A stretch of 64,000 nucleotides of DNA, from NCBI GenBank assembly GCA_002189035.1, contig NEEC01000004.1, positions 4,526,001-4,590,000 of the forward strand. Reading direction: 5' to 3'. Made by a program: the position numbers and the translations under genes. Of the stretch, positions 22,007 to 33,600 are shown piece by piece. Every line of letters starts with the position of its first letter. The stretch's first letter is position 1. The notes beneath the pieces are model-generated. The model made no database searches, had not been told where the DNA came from, and saw only the letters and a list, made by a program, of their open reading frames with translations. The stretch comes from Utricularia gibba. Taxonomy: Eukaryota; Streptophyta; Magnoliopsida; Lamiales; Lentibulariaceae.

Positions 22007-24098
22007 ATGGGTAGAAGCAAGAAAGCACAGCAAGATCAGGTTCTCCCGGCCCAGAACGACGCCACTAGAGTGCAGTCTGTTCTTCATCTCCTCAGAAAAC
22101 AAGCTCCCCTCACCGTTAAGCAGGCAATTAATTACCTCCTTATCCGACAATTGAAACCTCATTCACCATCATCGGCTGCTTGTCTTCTCAGGACAAGTTC
22201 TGCAGCAACGCCTGCGTCGAGAGGTTCCTCGCCGCGAAAGGGGACAACGTCAAAAGAGCTGCCAAACATCTCAGACACTGTCTTAACTGGAGAGACAGCA
22301 TCGCCGCTGGTAAGCAAACCTTAGCCTCTTTATCATTATTATTATTACAAAAAAATGCAAAAGAAAATAAAGCATGCAGCAAAAGGTGAAAAATATCATC
22401 TTAAAAGCACCCAAAGATTCATCTCCATGTGGGTTTCGAATTTTGAAGCAGCTTCTTTACAGACAGCCTGATGGCGGATGAGTTCACATCAGAGCTAGTG
22501 GACGGCGTTGCTTACGTGGCCGGCCATGATGCTGAATCCAGGCCTGTTTTGGTAACTTTTTTAAAAAATCTTATTCCTTTTTAATCTAAGAAAACAAATT
22601 AAACCATGACATTGTGTCCAGGTCTTCAGGGTGAAACAGGATTATTACAAATCGCAGGCACAGACCCAGAAGCTGTAAGAATTTTTCTTGTTCGAATTTG
22701 GATTCTGGTTCAATTTTTTTACCATGAAAACCCCAATTTTGTAGATTCACAAGGCTGGTGGTTTTTACCCTGGAAGTGGCGATCCAGTCCATGGCTAGAA
22801 ATGTGGACCAATTCGTGATCCTCTTCGATTCCAGTGAGTTAATTTTTTAATGATCATTAATTAATTAGTTAATTAACTGGATTTGTTCTAAGTATAATGA
22901 TGTAATTAAATTCACAGGCTTCTTTAAGTCGGGGTCCATTTTCATGAACATGGTAGTGTCCACGCTAAGGATCGTAGCGGATTACTACCCCTGCCGACTC
23001 CGTAAAGCCTTCATCATTGATCCTCCCTTGCTCTTTCCCTATCTTTGGAAGGTAAATTAATTGCCCATTATAGTAAATTAGTCATTCTCTGGTTTAAGTA
23101 TTGTTATGAAAAAAAAATTTTAATATTGTTTATACTTTTGAAAAAGTAAAAAGTGGAAGTTTAATTTTTTTTGAAGTATAAATAGAAATGAAGTGTTTTG
23201 GAAAAATTAGATCGATAAAGTGAGATTGCAAAATTTTCAATAATTTGATGTCAAAAATAGAAATGATAAATAGAAGTAGATGTTTTTTTTATTTTTATTT
23301 CTATCTTATTTTTAACTATATTCAAAAATTATTTTTATTAAAAAAACATAAATAAAAATAATAATTTTTATATAAAAAATTATTTTTGGTAAAAATAGAA
23401 ATAAAAACATCATTCAAAAGTTTTTTAGAACGTAATTTAATGTTATATGTTTTTTTTTTTTGGTGAAGGGAATGAAGGCGTTCTTGGAACTGGGTTCGTC
23501 GACGCAAGTGGTGTCGTCTCTGGACTACGAAGATCAGTGGGCGTACAACGACCTCAGCCTGCGGCAGTCGTGCCGCCGGACGTTGACGTTCGAGTCGGAG
23601 AAAATGGGGGTGCAAGCAAATTCGTCGAGGTTCGCCTTCACCGTGTCGCATCATTTCGACACGTTGAAGCCGTGGTACTTGTCGTTTACGGAGACTAGAG
23701 TCGGCCCGACGGATCAAACGCCGGCGTTGTCGCCGCTTAGTGGAAGGTCGATGTCCTTCGCGTCTCCTGGGGACGGCAAGCCCGCTAGAAAGGGGTTGTT
23801 TCCGGCGACGCCGATGCCGGAGAAGACTAGGAATAACGAGGCGTCCGTGATCCGTAAGGCAGCGACCCCGAAGCCATCGTTCCTGCATTCTCCGGCCGCG
23901 TTATTTCGCCGCGCGTCGCCGACGAAACGGGCTGGGACGAGCGGCGGCGATTCGTTCGGCGGGTATTTGAAGTTCTACCGGCGGCCGTACGATGAGATGA
24001 GTTACAGGTCCAAGATGAGGCCTCCACTCAGCGGGCTCGTCTCCATCGTATCTCCGCAAATCAGAAACAGCCACGTGTCGTTATCGCAACGGTACTGA
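22007..24098 (+). CDS. Sec14-like CRAL-TRIO domain protein
   Basis: Seven exons: 22007-22123, 22192-22309, 22463-22551, 22622-22674, 22745-22833, 22918-23051 and 23469-24098; 409 residues with every phase matching. Start [11 protein letters not shown], then a CRAL-TRIO N-terminal helix region ([32 protein letters not shown]). The lipid-binding lobe shows [40 protein letters not shown] and [20 protein letters not shown] Ser/Pro-rich C-terminal tail follows, with the conserved [17 protein letters not shown] and SIVSPQIR. Proteins of this fold bind and exchange phosphoinositides and other lipids at membranes; the specific ligand is unknown. Intron 1 uses a GC donor (CAG|GCAATT, 22124-22191). An in-frame ATG at 21842 would add an unconserved leader. 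Confidence 0.9.
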
Positions 24099-27000
24099 CG
24101 CCCCCCATGAGACAATCATTAAAAGACGATGTACGATTGTATAATTATCGGATTATGGAAAATGCTCGTCCAAATTTAGACGCGAATAAATTAATTCCTC
24201 TAATATCCCTCCATCAAAAAAATTATGAACCACATGCACAATAGATTTTCGATTTTAACGATTCAATCCCGATTAAAAACATAATTGAGTTATTACTTTT
24301 TAAAAAAAACATTTTTTGATTTAACATGTATATAATGTTGTGATTGGTTCTGAATGGATTCAGTTTAATCGAACCATGGTTCAAAAATTTCGAACCAAAT
24401 TGAAATCGAATTGAACAATTCAGTTCAAAACCAAAATCATAAACCTGGAATCATAACTGAAAACAAATCTTCAATTTCAAACGAATTGAAATATTGAAAT
24501 TAAGGATGTGATAGATTGGACAAACACATATGAAGTTTAAGTACATAAAAACATGGATTATATTAAAAATTATTAGTTTCAATCAATTAATAATGTTTTA
24601 TAATTTATTATAAATTTAATTATTTTAATTTTATTTTTGGATGTAAAATTTATTATTCTAAAAGCCAGAATCAGCATCCACGACTCCCCAGCCCTCCTCT
24701 GCTCTCCTTACACGCTGAGGAAGAGAAGGGGGGGGGGGGGGGGCATGCCAAACTTGTGCGCAAAGTTGGTAGCGAAGGCTTGCGCTTTGATAACGACCAA
24801 GGGAGGTTTCTAGGGAAGGAAGCTCGAGGAATGGTGGTTGTTCCTTTGTGTGTTTCGAAGGTGCAAAAAAAAGGGGATGAGAAGAAGCCTGTTTCATCCA
24901 TCTTTTTTGGTTGTATGGACGGAAAAAGGGGGAGAATGATTTGAATGCGCACGACACCCGAGAATCAAAGTTGGCAATGGGTGAAAACTGTGTTGGACTC
25001 TTTCTGGTAAAAGGAATGGAGACGAACACACACAGACGCCTTGGAACCTTATGGCCTCTCTGCTGGGTCCTTGTCTCTCCAGTTTCTCACACCAACATGG
25101 AGAACAGCGCCGCATCGGCCACTTCCTCCTCCCGGGTCGGATCCGGATTCAAACAACACGAACAAACACCCCCACAAGATGTCATCCAAAATATTGTATT
25201 TGATAGATATATTTACACGTGTTAAAATACTAACAAAAAAGTGAGTTTTGATTATTTATTTTCTATATGTAAGGCAGCAGGTTAAATAATGGTATCCTAC
25301 CTTAATTACAAATGAGGAAGATGATATGATTGAATAAATTGATCATACTAATCTTGTATACTATTTTTTTTTGAAAAAATATAAAATTTTGAGAGTTGAG
25401 TATACAAAACGAACCATATTGTAGAAACGAACAAACACCCCCACAAGATGTCATCCAAAATATTGTATTTGATATATTGTATTTCCATGTGTTAAAATAC
25501 TAACAAAAAAACCTCTATAACTAAAATCAGGGGCCAAATGACGGTATCTCAGTTATAAATGGAGGAATCAATGTCTTTAAATAAAAATATATTATTAATC
25601 TTACATGATTATTTTTTTTGAAAAAAATAATATAAACCATGAAAATTAAATATTCAAAACGAACAATATTATAAAAGTAAAACGTTAATGGTTACATTAA
25701 ATATATCAAGAAAAAAGAAATAATTTTTTTATAGTAGAGACAAATAACAACACTACATGAACAAAAAATATAATAATCATATAAACACAGACAATAATTA
25801 AAAATCGCAATATTGTATTATAAATAAAAGAATTATAATATTTTATTCCAAATACTATGGTATTAATAATACGTTTGATACATTAATAAATTATATTAGG
25901 AATAAAATAAAATATATAAATATTTTTATATAAAAAATAAATATATAACAATATAATTTTATTTTAATACTTATACTCTCATTATTTTATATTCTATTCA
26001 TAGAATACAATTTATCCCATCTATCAAATATCATGTTTTACTTTTATTATTTAATTATTCTTCTTTATATTTTATATGAAACACACTCTTAATTATATTC
26101 ATGGAGAACATATAAAAAAATACTATAAAAATATTATCACTCAAAATAGTCAATTCTAAATCACAAAAAAGTTGAATTTTTAAAATGTAGCCCCAAATCA
26201 ATTGAATTGGATGTACTAAATAGTGGATTAAAATTAAGCTTTAAATTTTACTCCAATAAAATTTTTTATGTAATATAAATAATTAAAATATTATATTATA
26301 TCAGTTAATTGTTCGTTATTACTATGAATTTAATTATTTTTATTCTTCTAAAATATGAACCATCTCATGAGCTTACTGGGCCCAGTTGGACGAGTAGAGG
26401 AGTGCCATGATGGGCCAACCAGGTGGCTAGCCCATTAAAAGCAGCCCATACAATAAAAAAGAAAGCCCACTAAATTCCAAGGAAAACGATGGGTACCCGA
26501 AGAGTTTGAAACCGACGTCATCACTTGTTTGGTTGGACATTACATCAAACATCCTACAAATTCATTATCATTTCGAATGATTTAAATATCATATTGTATA
26601 CAACAGTTATCTTAATGACGGTTAGGTAATTAGTGTTATTACACTACCAACAATGATTTTGAGTCAAATATCCCATCGTTTTTAATACGTTTATTTACCT
26701 CTTTAAACATGTATTGGTTTGGTAGACATATTCTCCCATACACATGTAATTTGTAATATGCTGACATAGACTTTACAACTATGTTTTATTAAAATTATAG
26801 GTGATTTTTCTTATAAATACATATATCGTTCATAATAGCATTTTAAACATATATTTGTAAATATTAGCTACCAAAAATACTTCTAATTATAACCATATAA
26901 CATGTTTTTATCTAACTATAATTAATCTAAATATATTATTAATTAAATTATTTTAATAAAAAGTGTTTGAAAAGTCGAATGAGTTTATTTTAGGTAAACA

Positions 27001-28333
27001 AATAATGAGGTTATAACAAATGATTTATAAATATATGTGTGTACAAACTAAACATATTCAATATAATTTTTTTATTTTTGTAATAAAATATTTGTTTTTT
27101 GTACGATATTATATGTTTTAATCATTAAAATCTTACTATTCACACTAATCTTATATAAAGATATCATTTGCTTTCATTGGACAACAGCTAGATGGTATGT
27201 GGGTGGGTGGTTTACATTTCCGGAAAAATATCTCATACAAAATTCAATTTTTTTTATAAGATAAGATTACTACATATACGACATTATGGGATATAAATGG
27301 ACATTCCCCGAATTTTGAAATTAGCATCTTGTGGGGTGGGTGGTTTGCTTCCATTGGACAACAGCTTTTCCTTTGGTGACTGGCTGGAGCTGAAGTATGG
27401 AGCTTTTTCGCCTTTAAACTGTGTGGTTGCTTAAAGCTTTGGCCTTTATATTATGTGGATAAAATTTCATGTCTCTCGGCCTGTTTTTGTCTCATTATGA
27501 GTTCACCGGCATCCGCACCCCTTTTCACCCCCAACAAATTCCTTTCTTCCTTATCAGAATTTCCTCGCTGTCATACATATGCTTGATCATTCTTTGTCCC
27601 CGCACCGCTACAGTCACTAAAATCATCTGTTTTCTTAAATGATTTGGTTCATAGTCGCGGTGTTTTGATTGCACGACGCTTTTTGGGTGTAAAATTTGGA
27701 TCTTTTGGGTTGGAGGGATGGAAGGGAGGAGGAAATGGGGAAGCTTGGGAGACGTTGTAGGTGGGTGAAGAGAAGCAAGGAACGATAGAGGTGTCATAGA
27801 TATATAGGAATCTTTCCTTTTCGCTTTCCAGTTCATTTTTAACATCCCCCGATGAGTTCAGCAGTTAGCAGAACTTTACACTGTGCTACCATGTGACGGC
27901 TCGGGACCATTTGCTCCCTTGCCTTCCAAATTTTCATACAAAGAAACAAACGTCTTCTTCTGTGATGAACAAAATCGCTGGACTGGACTGGTCAATCGAC
28001 TCCCCCAGGTCCCAAATCCCTTTACCTGTTCCCCGCAACCTTTGCCCAAGTCTTCTGCTTCACTGCTTCTTCTCTCAAACACCTTAAAAGCTCGAGATTC
28101 CTTGGCTTCTTTATTGCAACAATGCCCTCTACCTGTTCTTCAAGTCTCCGAGGTTTGGTTTCGGGTTCTTGCGTTAACGATCTCTGGGAGGTGCGCTTTG
28201 GAACCCTGAAGCCAAACTTGTTTTGCTTCTTGGTGGGATGTTGAAATCGGTTTGGTAGAATTCGTTTTGTATTAAAGATCTGATTTTTTGGGGGCGGTTG
28301 GAGATCTGGGAATTTTCTTTTGCCGTTGAACAG
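24099..28333. other. long intergenic spacer, 4.2 kb
   Basis: No gene recognised. It contains a G16 run at 24728-24743 and a diverged tandem duplication at 25159-25690. The stretch 25690-27170 is AT-rich, with a cluster of GGGCC/AGCCCA motifs at 26385-26475. A short repeated motif (TGCTTTCATTGGACAACAGCT) occurs at 27169 and 27346. The last 500 bases are likely the DUF868 gene promoter and 5' UTR. Confidence 0.4.
25159..25690. repeat. diverged tandem duplication, about 269 bp period
   Basis: An 82-base block starting CGAACAAACACCCCCACAAG at 25159-25240 recurs at 25428-25510 with few changes. Both copies are followed by similar, more diverged text with a GGTATC-TAA-TTA-AAATG motif, a T-rich tract and CAAAACGAAC-ATATT. 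The two units abut, so this is a tandem duplication of non-coding sequence. Confidence 0.8.
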
Positions 28334-29224
28334 ATGAGGGACTTTCCTTCTTGTTTTGGGGAAAACGGGGTTCAGGTTGCGGATGCCTCCTGTTCAGTTG
28401 GCGTGGGCAGAGCTTCACAAAACTCTGCTACCTCCGTTTTTTGCTGCAAGTTACTGGGAAAATCATGTTTGATCAGCATCATCTGGAGCAAGAATTTGAT
28501 GGGGCAATGTCTGAGTGTCGAAATAGAAGATTCATCGCATCAATGCATCTTTAAAGTAGACGTAAAGCCTTCCCTGTTCTCCAAGCGAAAAGGGTCCAAG
28601 AGTTTAGAAGTCAACTCACGAAGAATCGAAATCTTCTGGGATGTTTCCATGGCGAAGTTCGGATCCGGGCCGGAGCCAATCGATGGATACTACATAGCGG
28701 TTGTTTCCAAAGGGGAGATGGTTTTGCTGGTTGGAGATCTGAGAAGAGAAGCCTTCAAGAAAACAGGAGCAGTTTCGTTTCTCCCCATACAAGCACCCTT
28801 CATTTCAAAAAGAGAACACATCTCAGGGAAAAGAGTATACTGCACCAAAGCTCAGTTTTCCGGTAATGGAAGATTTCATGATCTCAGAATCGAGTGTGAC
28901 CCCAGCTCAACTCAAGATCCAATACTTGTTGTCCGAATTGATTCCAAAACAGTCATCCAAATCAAGCATCTGCAATGGAACTTTCGTGGGAATTGCTTGA
29001 TCAGGATAGATGGTATCCCTGTCGAAGTGTTCTGGGATGTGCATAACTGGTTGTTTGGACCTTGTCTGGGAAATGCAGTTTTCCTGTTCCATTCAGACAA
29101 GGCATGCAATAGCCAGCAGTTCCACGATGAGTTGGACGACCGGAGCTTCTCCCAAAGCTTCAGGGAAGCTAAGCTTTCAGGCTTCGGCTTCTCCTTGATC
29201 TTATATGCTTGGAAGAATGAATAG
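28334..29224 (+). CDS. DUF868 family protein, intronless
   Basis: Single open frame of 296 residues from MRDFPSCFGENGV. The family signatures are all visible: CCKLLGKSCLISIIWSKNLM, LSVEIEDSS, KPSLFSKRKGSKSLEV, IEIFWDVSMAKFGSGPEPIDGYY and VALVSKGEMVLLVGD-like VVSKGEMVLLVGD. Further along are KRVYCTKAQF, VRIDSKTVIQIKHLQWNFRG, VEVFWDVHNWLF and GFSLILYAWKNE. DUF868 proteins are plant-specific, often intronless and strongly conserved; no biochemical role is established. The start at 28334 is preferred over the in-frame 28298 position because DFPSCFGE is the usual N-terminus. The frame is intact. Confidence 0.92.
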   Translation: MRDFPSCFGENGVQVADASCSVGVGRASQNSATSVFCCKLLGKSCLISIIWSKNLMGQCLSVEIEDSSHQCIFKVDVKPSLFSKRKGSKSLEVNSRRIEIFWDVSMAKFGSGPEPIDGYYIAVVSKGEMVLLVGDLRREAFKKTGAVSFLPIQAPFISKREHISGKRVYCTKAQFSGNGRFHDLRIECDPSSTQDPILVVRIDSKTVIQIKHLQWNFRGNCLIRIDGIPVEVFWDVHNWLFGPCLGNAVFLFHSDKACNSQQFHDELDDRSFSQSFREAKLSGFGFSLILYAWKNE

Positions 29225-30651
29225 TTTGTGTTGGCGTATAAAAATTCTTTGTGATCATACCTTTTTTGAACTTGGGATTTATGTTTTGATGTCTGAGTTA
29301 TGGACCTCTGCTGTAAACTTCACAATTTTTCAAGAATCCCTGTGCAATATGCGATATGAGGCATCTCTCTATAGCAGCAGCAGCAACAAGAACCCTTTTC
29401 CAAATGTGTAGAATTTCTGCAACTCTCATACACAAATACAGTACTTAGCCTATGTTTTCATGTCTCTGATTCTGATTCAAGTTTCTCTTCTTGATATGTG
29501 GAGAAACATTCTCTGCTTTGAGGATGTTCTTCATCCCATCCATTCCATTTGGGTTTCAAGGAAGAGATGACTGGAATATGTGATGCATGGGGCTTCCATT
29601 GCTTCAGAAGAGATGATCAGAGACTAGACACAAACTCTGCAGAACAAGATTAATGGAGAGCGGGTGTTAATGCCCATGAATTCACCACATTTCAATGGGC
29701 TTTCTGCCATGTTCAACTGAAACTAATCCTGCAAAGATTTGTGAAGATGCTTCGTTTCAACAGCTTTTTTCTGAACAACAATATTTAGGATGGCTGCTTC
29801 GTTTCGTTTCTGATGCTACATGCTTCTTCATCGAGGTTCAAACCATGTTTTACCATTTCTACCATTCAACTTGACCCTCCTCTCTGCACACCAAACCCCG
29901 GGAAAAAAGCAGTCATCTACCTGCAGACAGACGAAGGCAATGAAATGGGAACAGGCCATTAATTTAAGCAAAGTCAGCTATCTAATCCGGTCAATAGCCA
30001 TTGTGCATAGGGGGCATTTCAATTGCTTTTCCATTCAGATGATCTCAAAAGCGCGCCCACCGGACTGCAACTCAGATCGAACAGCAAGAAGCCGCGTTGC
30101 GCCATGGACCCACCTCATCATCATCAACAACCCATCCCCAAGCTTTTGTTTTGAGGCAAGCAAGTGGAATAGGCGCCACCCAGAGGCAGCTGGGTCTGGA
30201 CAAAGCACACGTATTGAAAAATGTACGAATTCTGATACAGAAAAAGGACAAGGCATTGATGAGTGTCCGGACCTTGTGCTGGTAGATTTGGCGAATATGG
30301 AACAGGACAACACGTATGGTGTGAAGAAAGACTTTTTTTCTGTCCTAAGAGTTGAAGAGAAAAGGGGAGAAATATGTATACACTTCTTTACAGAGAGGAA
30401 TGTTCAGAGGAGATCATGAAACCAACAAACGCATTTGCCGATATAGCAAATGCACTTTCTGTCCGAATCCGGATTCCCCAATTCACGACCGCCCGTCATC
30501 GACTTTGCTACGCCGATAGCCGTCGTCGAGTTAGCATGTCTCAAGGTAGCCTTGTGCGATCAGGGTTCGATGTTCTCTCAGGCTGCCATATACTTGAAAT
30601 GTCATTTCCTTGTCAACAAGCACCCATAAACTAAAGCTCTCCGTTTTTCAA
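29225..30651. other. intergenic between convergent DUF868 and TIC-like genes
   Basis: No gene recognised. It should contain the 3' UTRs of both neighbours. The plus-strand frame at 29820-30419 has no family features. Confidence 0.4.
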
Positions 30652-33600
30652 CTAACCTGGAGGCTGCTTCTGGTCGTTAGGTTTCACCGGGACGGCCGCC
30701 GGGACCGGATGGAGATACGAAAAACCGGCAGGCAATACAGTCCCGGTAGATTGAGCAGGATACTGTGATGCATTCAGCCTGCCATGGGATTGCGACCCTC
30801 CACCCTTAGCATTAGCTACAATTGCCTTGGCAGGATCACTTGTTACGGCTCCAGCAAATGGAGAGTTCAATGACAGCATCCCACCTGGCATCGATCCGGA
30901 TGTAGATGGTGGTGGAGTCTGCTGGTTATCTGAGCGTCTGTGGGAAATATGACCTCCGGCCCCAGGGCTAGAAGTGGCTGAGTTTGTGCTGGTAGAATGC
31001 TGGGACTGGGACTGGGACTGCATATATGGATTAGGGAAGACGAGTTGCGCATACTTCTTTCCTCCACTGTTCCCCGATGAAGCCATCTGAAGACTTCCAG
31101 CAACTGATGCCGACTTCTGGGTTGTGATGGATGGTGGATTCTTGGACGGCTGCACCGACGGCATTGTGGTCTGACCAATTTTGCAACCTGTTAACGCCGA
31201 TGTAGCCATCCGTGGGCTTCCGCTGGCACCTTTCGACACATTAGACGCTGTAGGAGATCCAACCATCATGGGTGTTGAAAAGGGAGGAGGTTGGTTGGAA
31301 GCGGGAGCAGCCTGTCCTTGACCTGCAGATAGTCCTTTCTGATTACCGCCAAAAGATATCTGAGTGAGCACAGGGGGTTGAGACGCGCGTGCATGCTGCT
31401 GTGGAAGATTCTTAAGTGCAGCCACAGACGGAGGAGGAGCAAGAGATGATGGAGCTTGAGAGGTTGATGTTTTCAAAGAATTTTTCCAATGAGACTGCTG
31501 CTGATGATTCGGGCTCCCAGACCTGCTCTGAACCTGATTCTGAAGACCAAACCCAGAGAGTCCACTTCGAAACTTGGATGGAGATGAGCTCAGATCAGAA
31601 TAACCAACGCCATTGCCTGTCAAAGACCCCTTACTCCGGTTAACCGGAGCTGTGGACAGCCTCTGATGCTCCTGCTGCTGCTGAATTTGAGACTGGATAT
31701 TAGCATTAGAGACACTAACGCTGCCCATGGGACGCGAGCTGTTGTGGTTGGCACTTGACAAAACCGGAGATCGACTCGAGCTCTCATTCACAGTGCTCGC
31801 CTGAACCGGAGCAACTGCTACTGAGTCTGGCAACTCTGACCTAGCAAAAGCAATGGAATGGCCAGCACCATGAGCCTTTGCAGCTGCATTTTTCCTGTCA
31901 TCCCCATTGGCTGAAGAATCAAAGCCAGCAGATTTTGCATCCTCCCAGATTTGGAAACTGTTCTTCTGTGCAACCTGCGTAGCAACACTGGCAGCGGCCC
32001 TCATCTCTGCCTGACCAGCAGTGGCTCCATTAATGCTGCCGCTGAAGGACATCGCAAAGCTTGGCGGCAATGATTCTGCACCTGCCTTCAACCCCTGCTG
32101 CTGCCCCTGATAACCTTTCTTCTCCATTTGACGACTGGTAGAGCTCACAGCAGCAGCGCCGCCGCCCAAAGGAGGCGAAGGCGCCGCCGGCATCAAGGTA
32201 AAATTCTGCGGATGCATAGGCTGCACCCCAAGATTCTGACCATACATATTCAACAAACCTCGCGCCGCCCTGCCGTCTTCACCCTCCTGATTCCTCGGCC
32301 TCTGAGGCTGCGCGTACGGATTATGGGACTGTTGCAGCTGCTGAGAAGGGGGGTTCTTCTGGGAGCCAAAATTGTGCAGGTTCATGCTCCCTGTGCCACT
32401 GGAAACACTCTCGTTCGTTGACCGTGACTGCTGGCTTGGCACAAGTTTCTGCGACAAGGAGCTGTTTGAAGCTGCGGCACTGGGCTGAGCTTGAAGCAGC
32501 TGTGCCACATGAGCCGAGGGAGGCTGCTGCATTTGCGAAGGAAGAATCATCTGAGAAGAGTAGAAAGACGACCCGTGGAACAACTGCATTCCCTGAGGTG
32601 GAGCTCCGCGGTAATTAGGAGGCGCGCCGACTACCGGGACAGGAAAAGGGTAAGCATTGTTGGGCAAGATAGCCAAGTACTGAGATTCATTAGCAGCAGC
32701 CATGTTGGGGTAGCTGAAGCTCATAGTAGCAGACGCAGATGATGGGGCTGATGGAGGACCATTTGGGGCCGATGACTTTGCTGCCGGAGGCCGAGCTCCT
32801 GCAACACCTGGTGGTGGTTGTTGATTCAAAGGAAATATGAAAGCCGGACCCTGTGATAAGGCAGATTGGACGCTCACCAGCTTAGAAACAGCGAAAAGAT
32901 TCAGTGAAGGATGAAAACAGAGAAAGCTTGAGATTCATACCAGCAAACTACCAGCTGCTACTGGGGGCAAAGCTTGCTGAATCAGAATCTGCTGCTTCCT
33001 CGAATCGACCTGCGCAGATGAACCTGCAGCTTGACCAGTTTTCTCCTTTCCATTGTTGGGCACACTACTAACGCTGTTTCCCTTGTCCACTGAATTATTA
33101 TACGCAGCGGCAGCAGCAGCAGCAGGAGCAGTTCTGAGGGATAAGTTTCCACCTTGTTGATCTGAAGCAGGGATCGGATTAACATTGCAAGATTTTGACC
33201 CAAATAACGAAGCTGCACCAGGCGATCCTGCCCAGAAAGGGTTCATCTTCATGAACTGTTGCAAAAATTGAATATTCCTAGCGATATGGCAATGAGTCGC
33301 GCAGCGCTTCGGCCGTGGCTGTGACATCAATGGCTACAGAGAGAAACAACCATCAAAGGAGAAATAGCGAAGAAAAGCAGGAGGGCAAACAGAGAAGAAA
33401 TGCGTGAAACTTGTACCTGTAAATGTGGCTGAGCAACCGAGCTTCCATCCATCGACAAGACCCCTTGCAAAGGTGCCATGTATCTGAAAAACAGTAACTT
33501 TTACACAGATTCACAGCTACTTTCAGTGAATAGAAAACAGACATACCCCACCGGAGGTGCCCCACTCGGCCAACTAGCCATAGACAATGGCAAAGGCACT

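Noticed and set aside
24658-25225. Overlapping ORFs on both strands near the G16 run
   Set aside because: Start in or beside a homopolymer, no conserved motif, and followed by repeats.
29820-30419. Plus-strand ORF of 199 codons
   Set aside because: Lies between convergent genes, composition is not protein-like, and no motif was recognised.
31416-32742. Plus-strand ORFs
   Set aside because: Antisense to the low-complexity C-terminus of the TIC-like gene.
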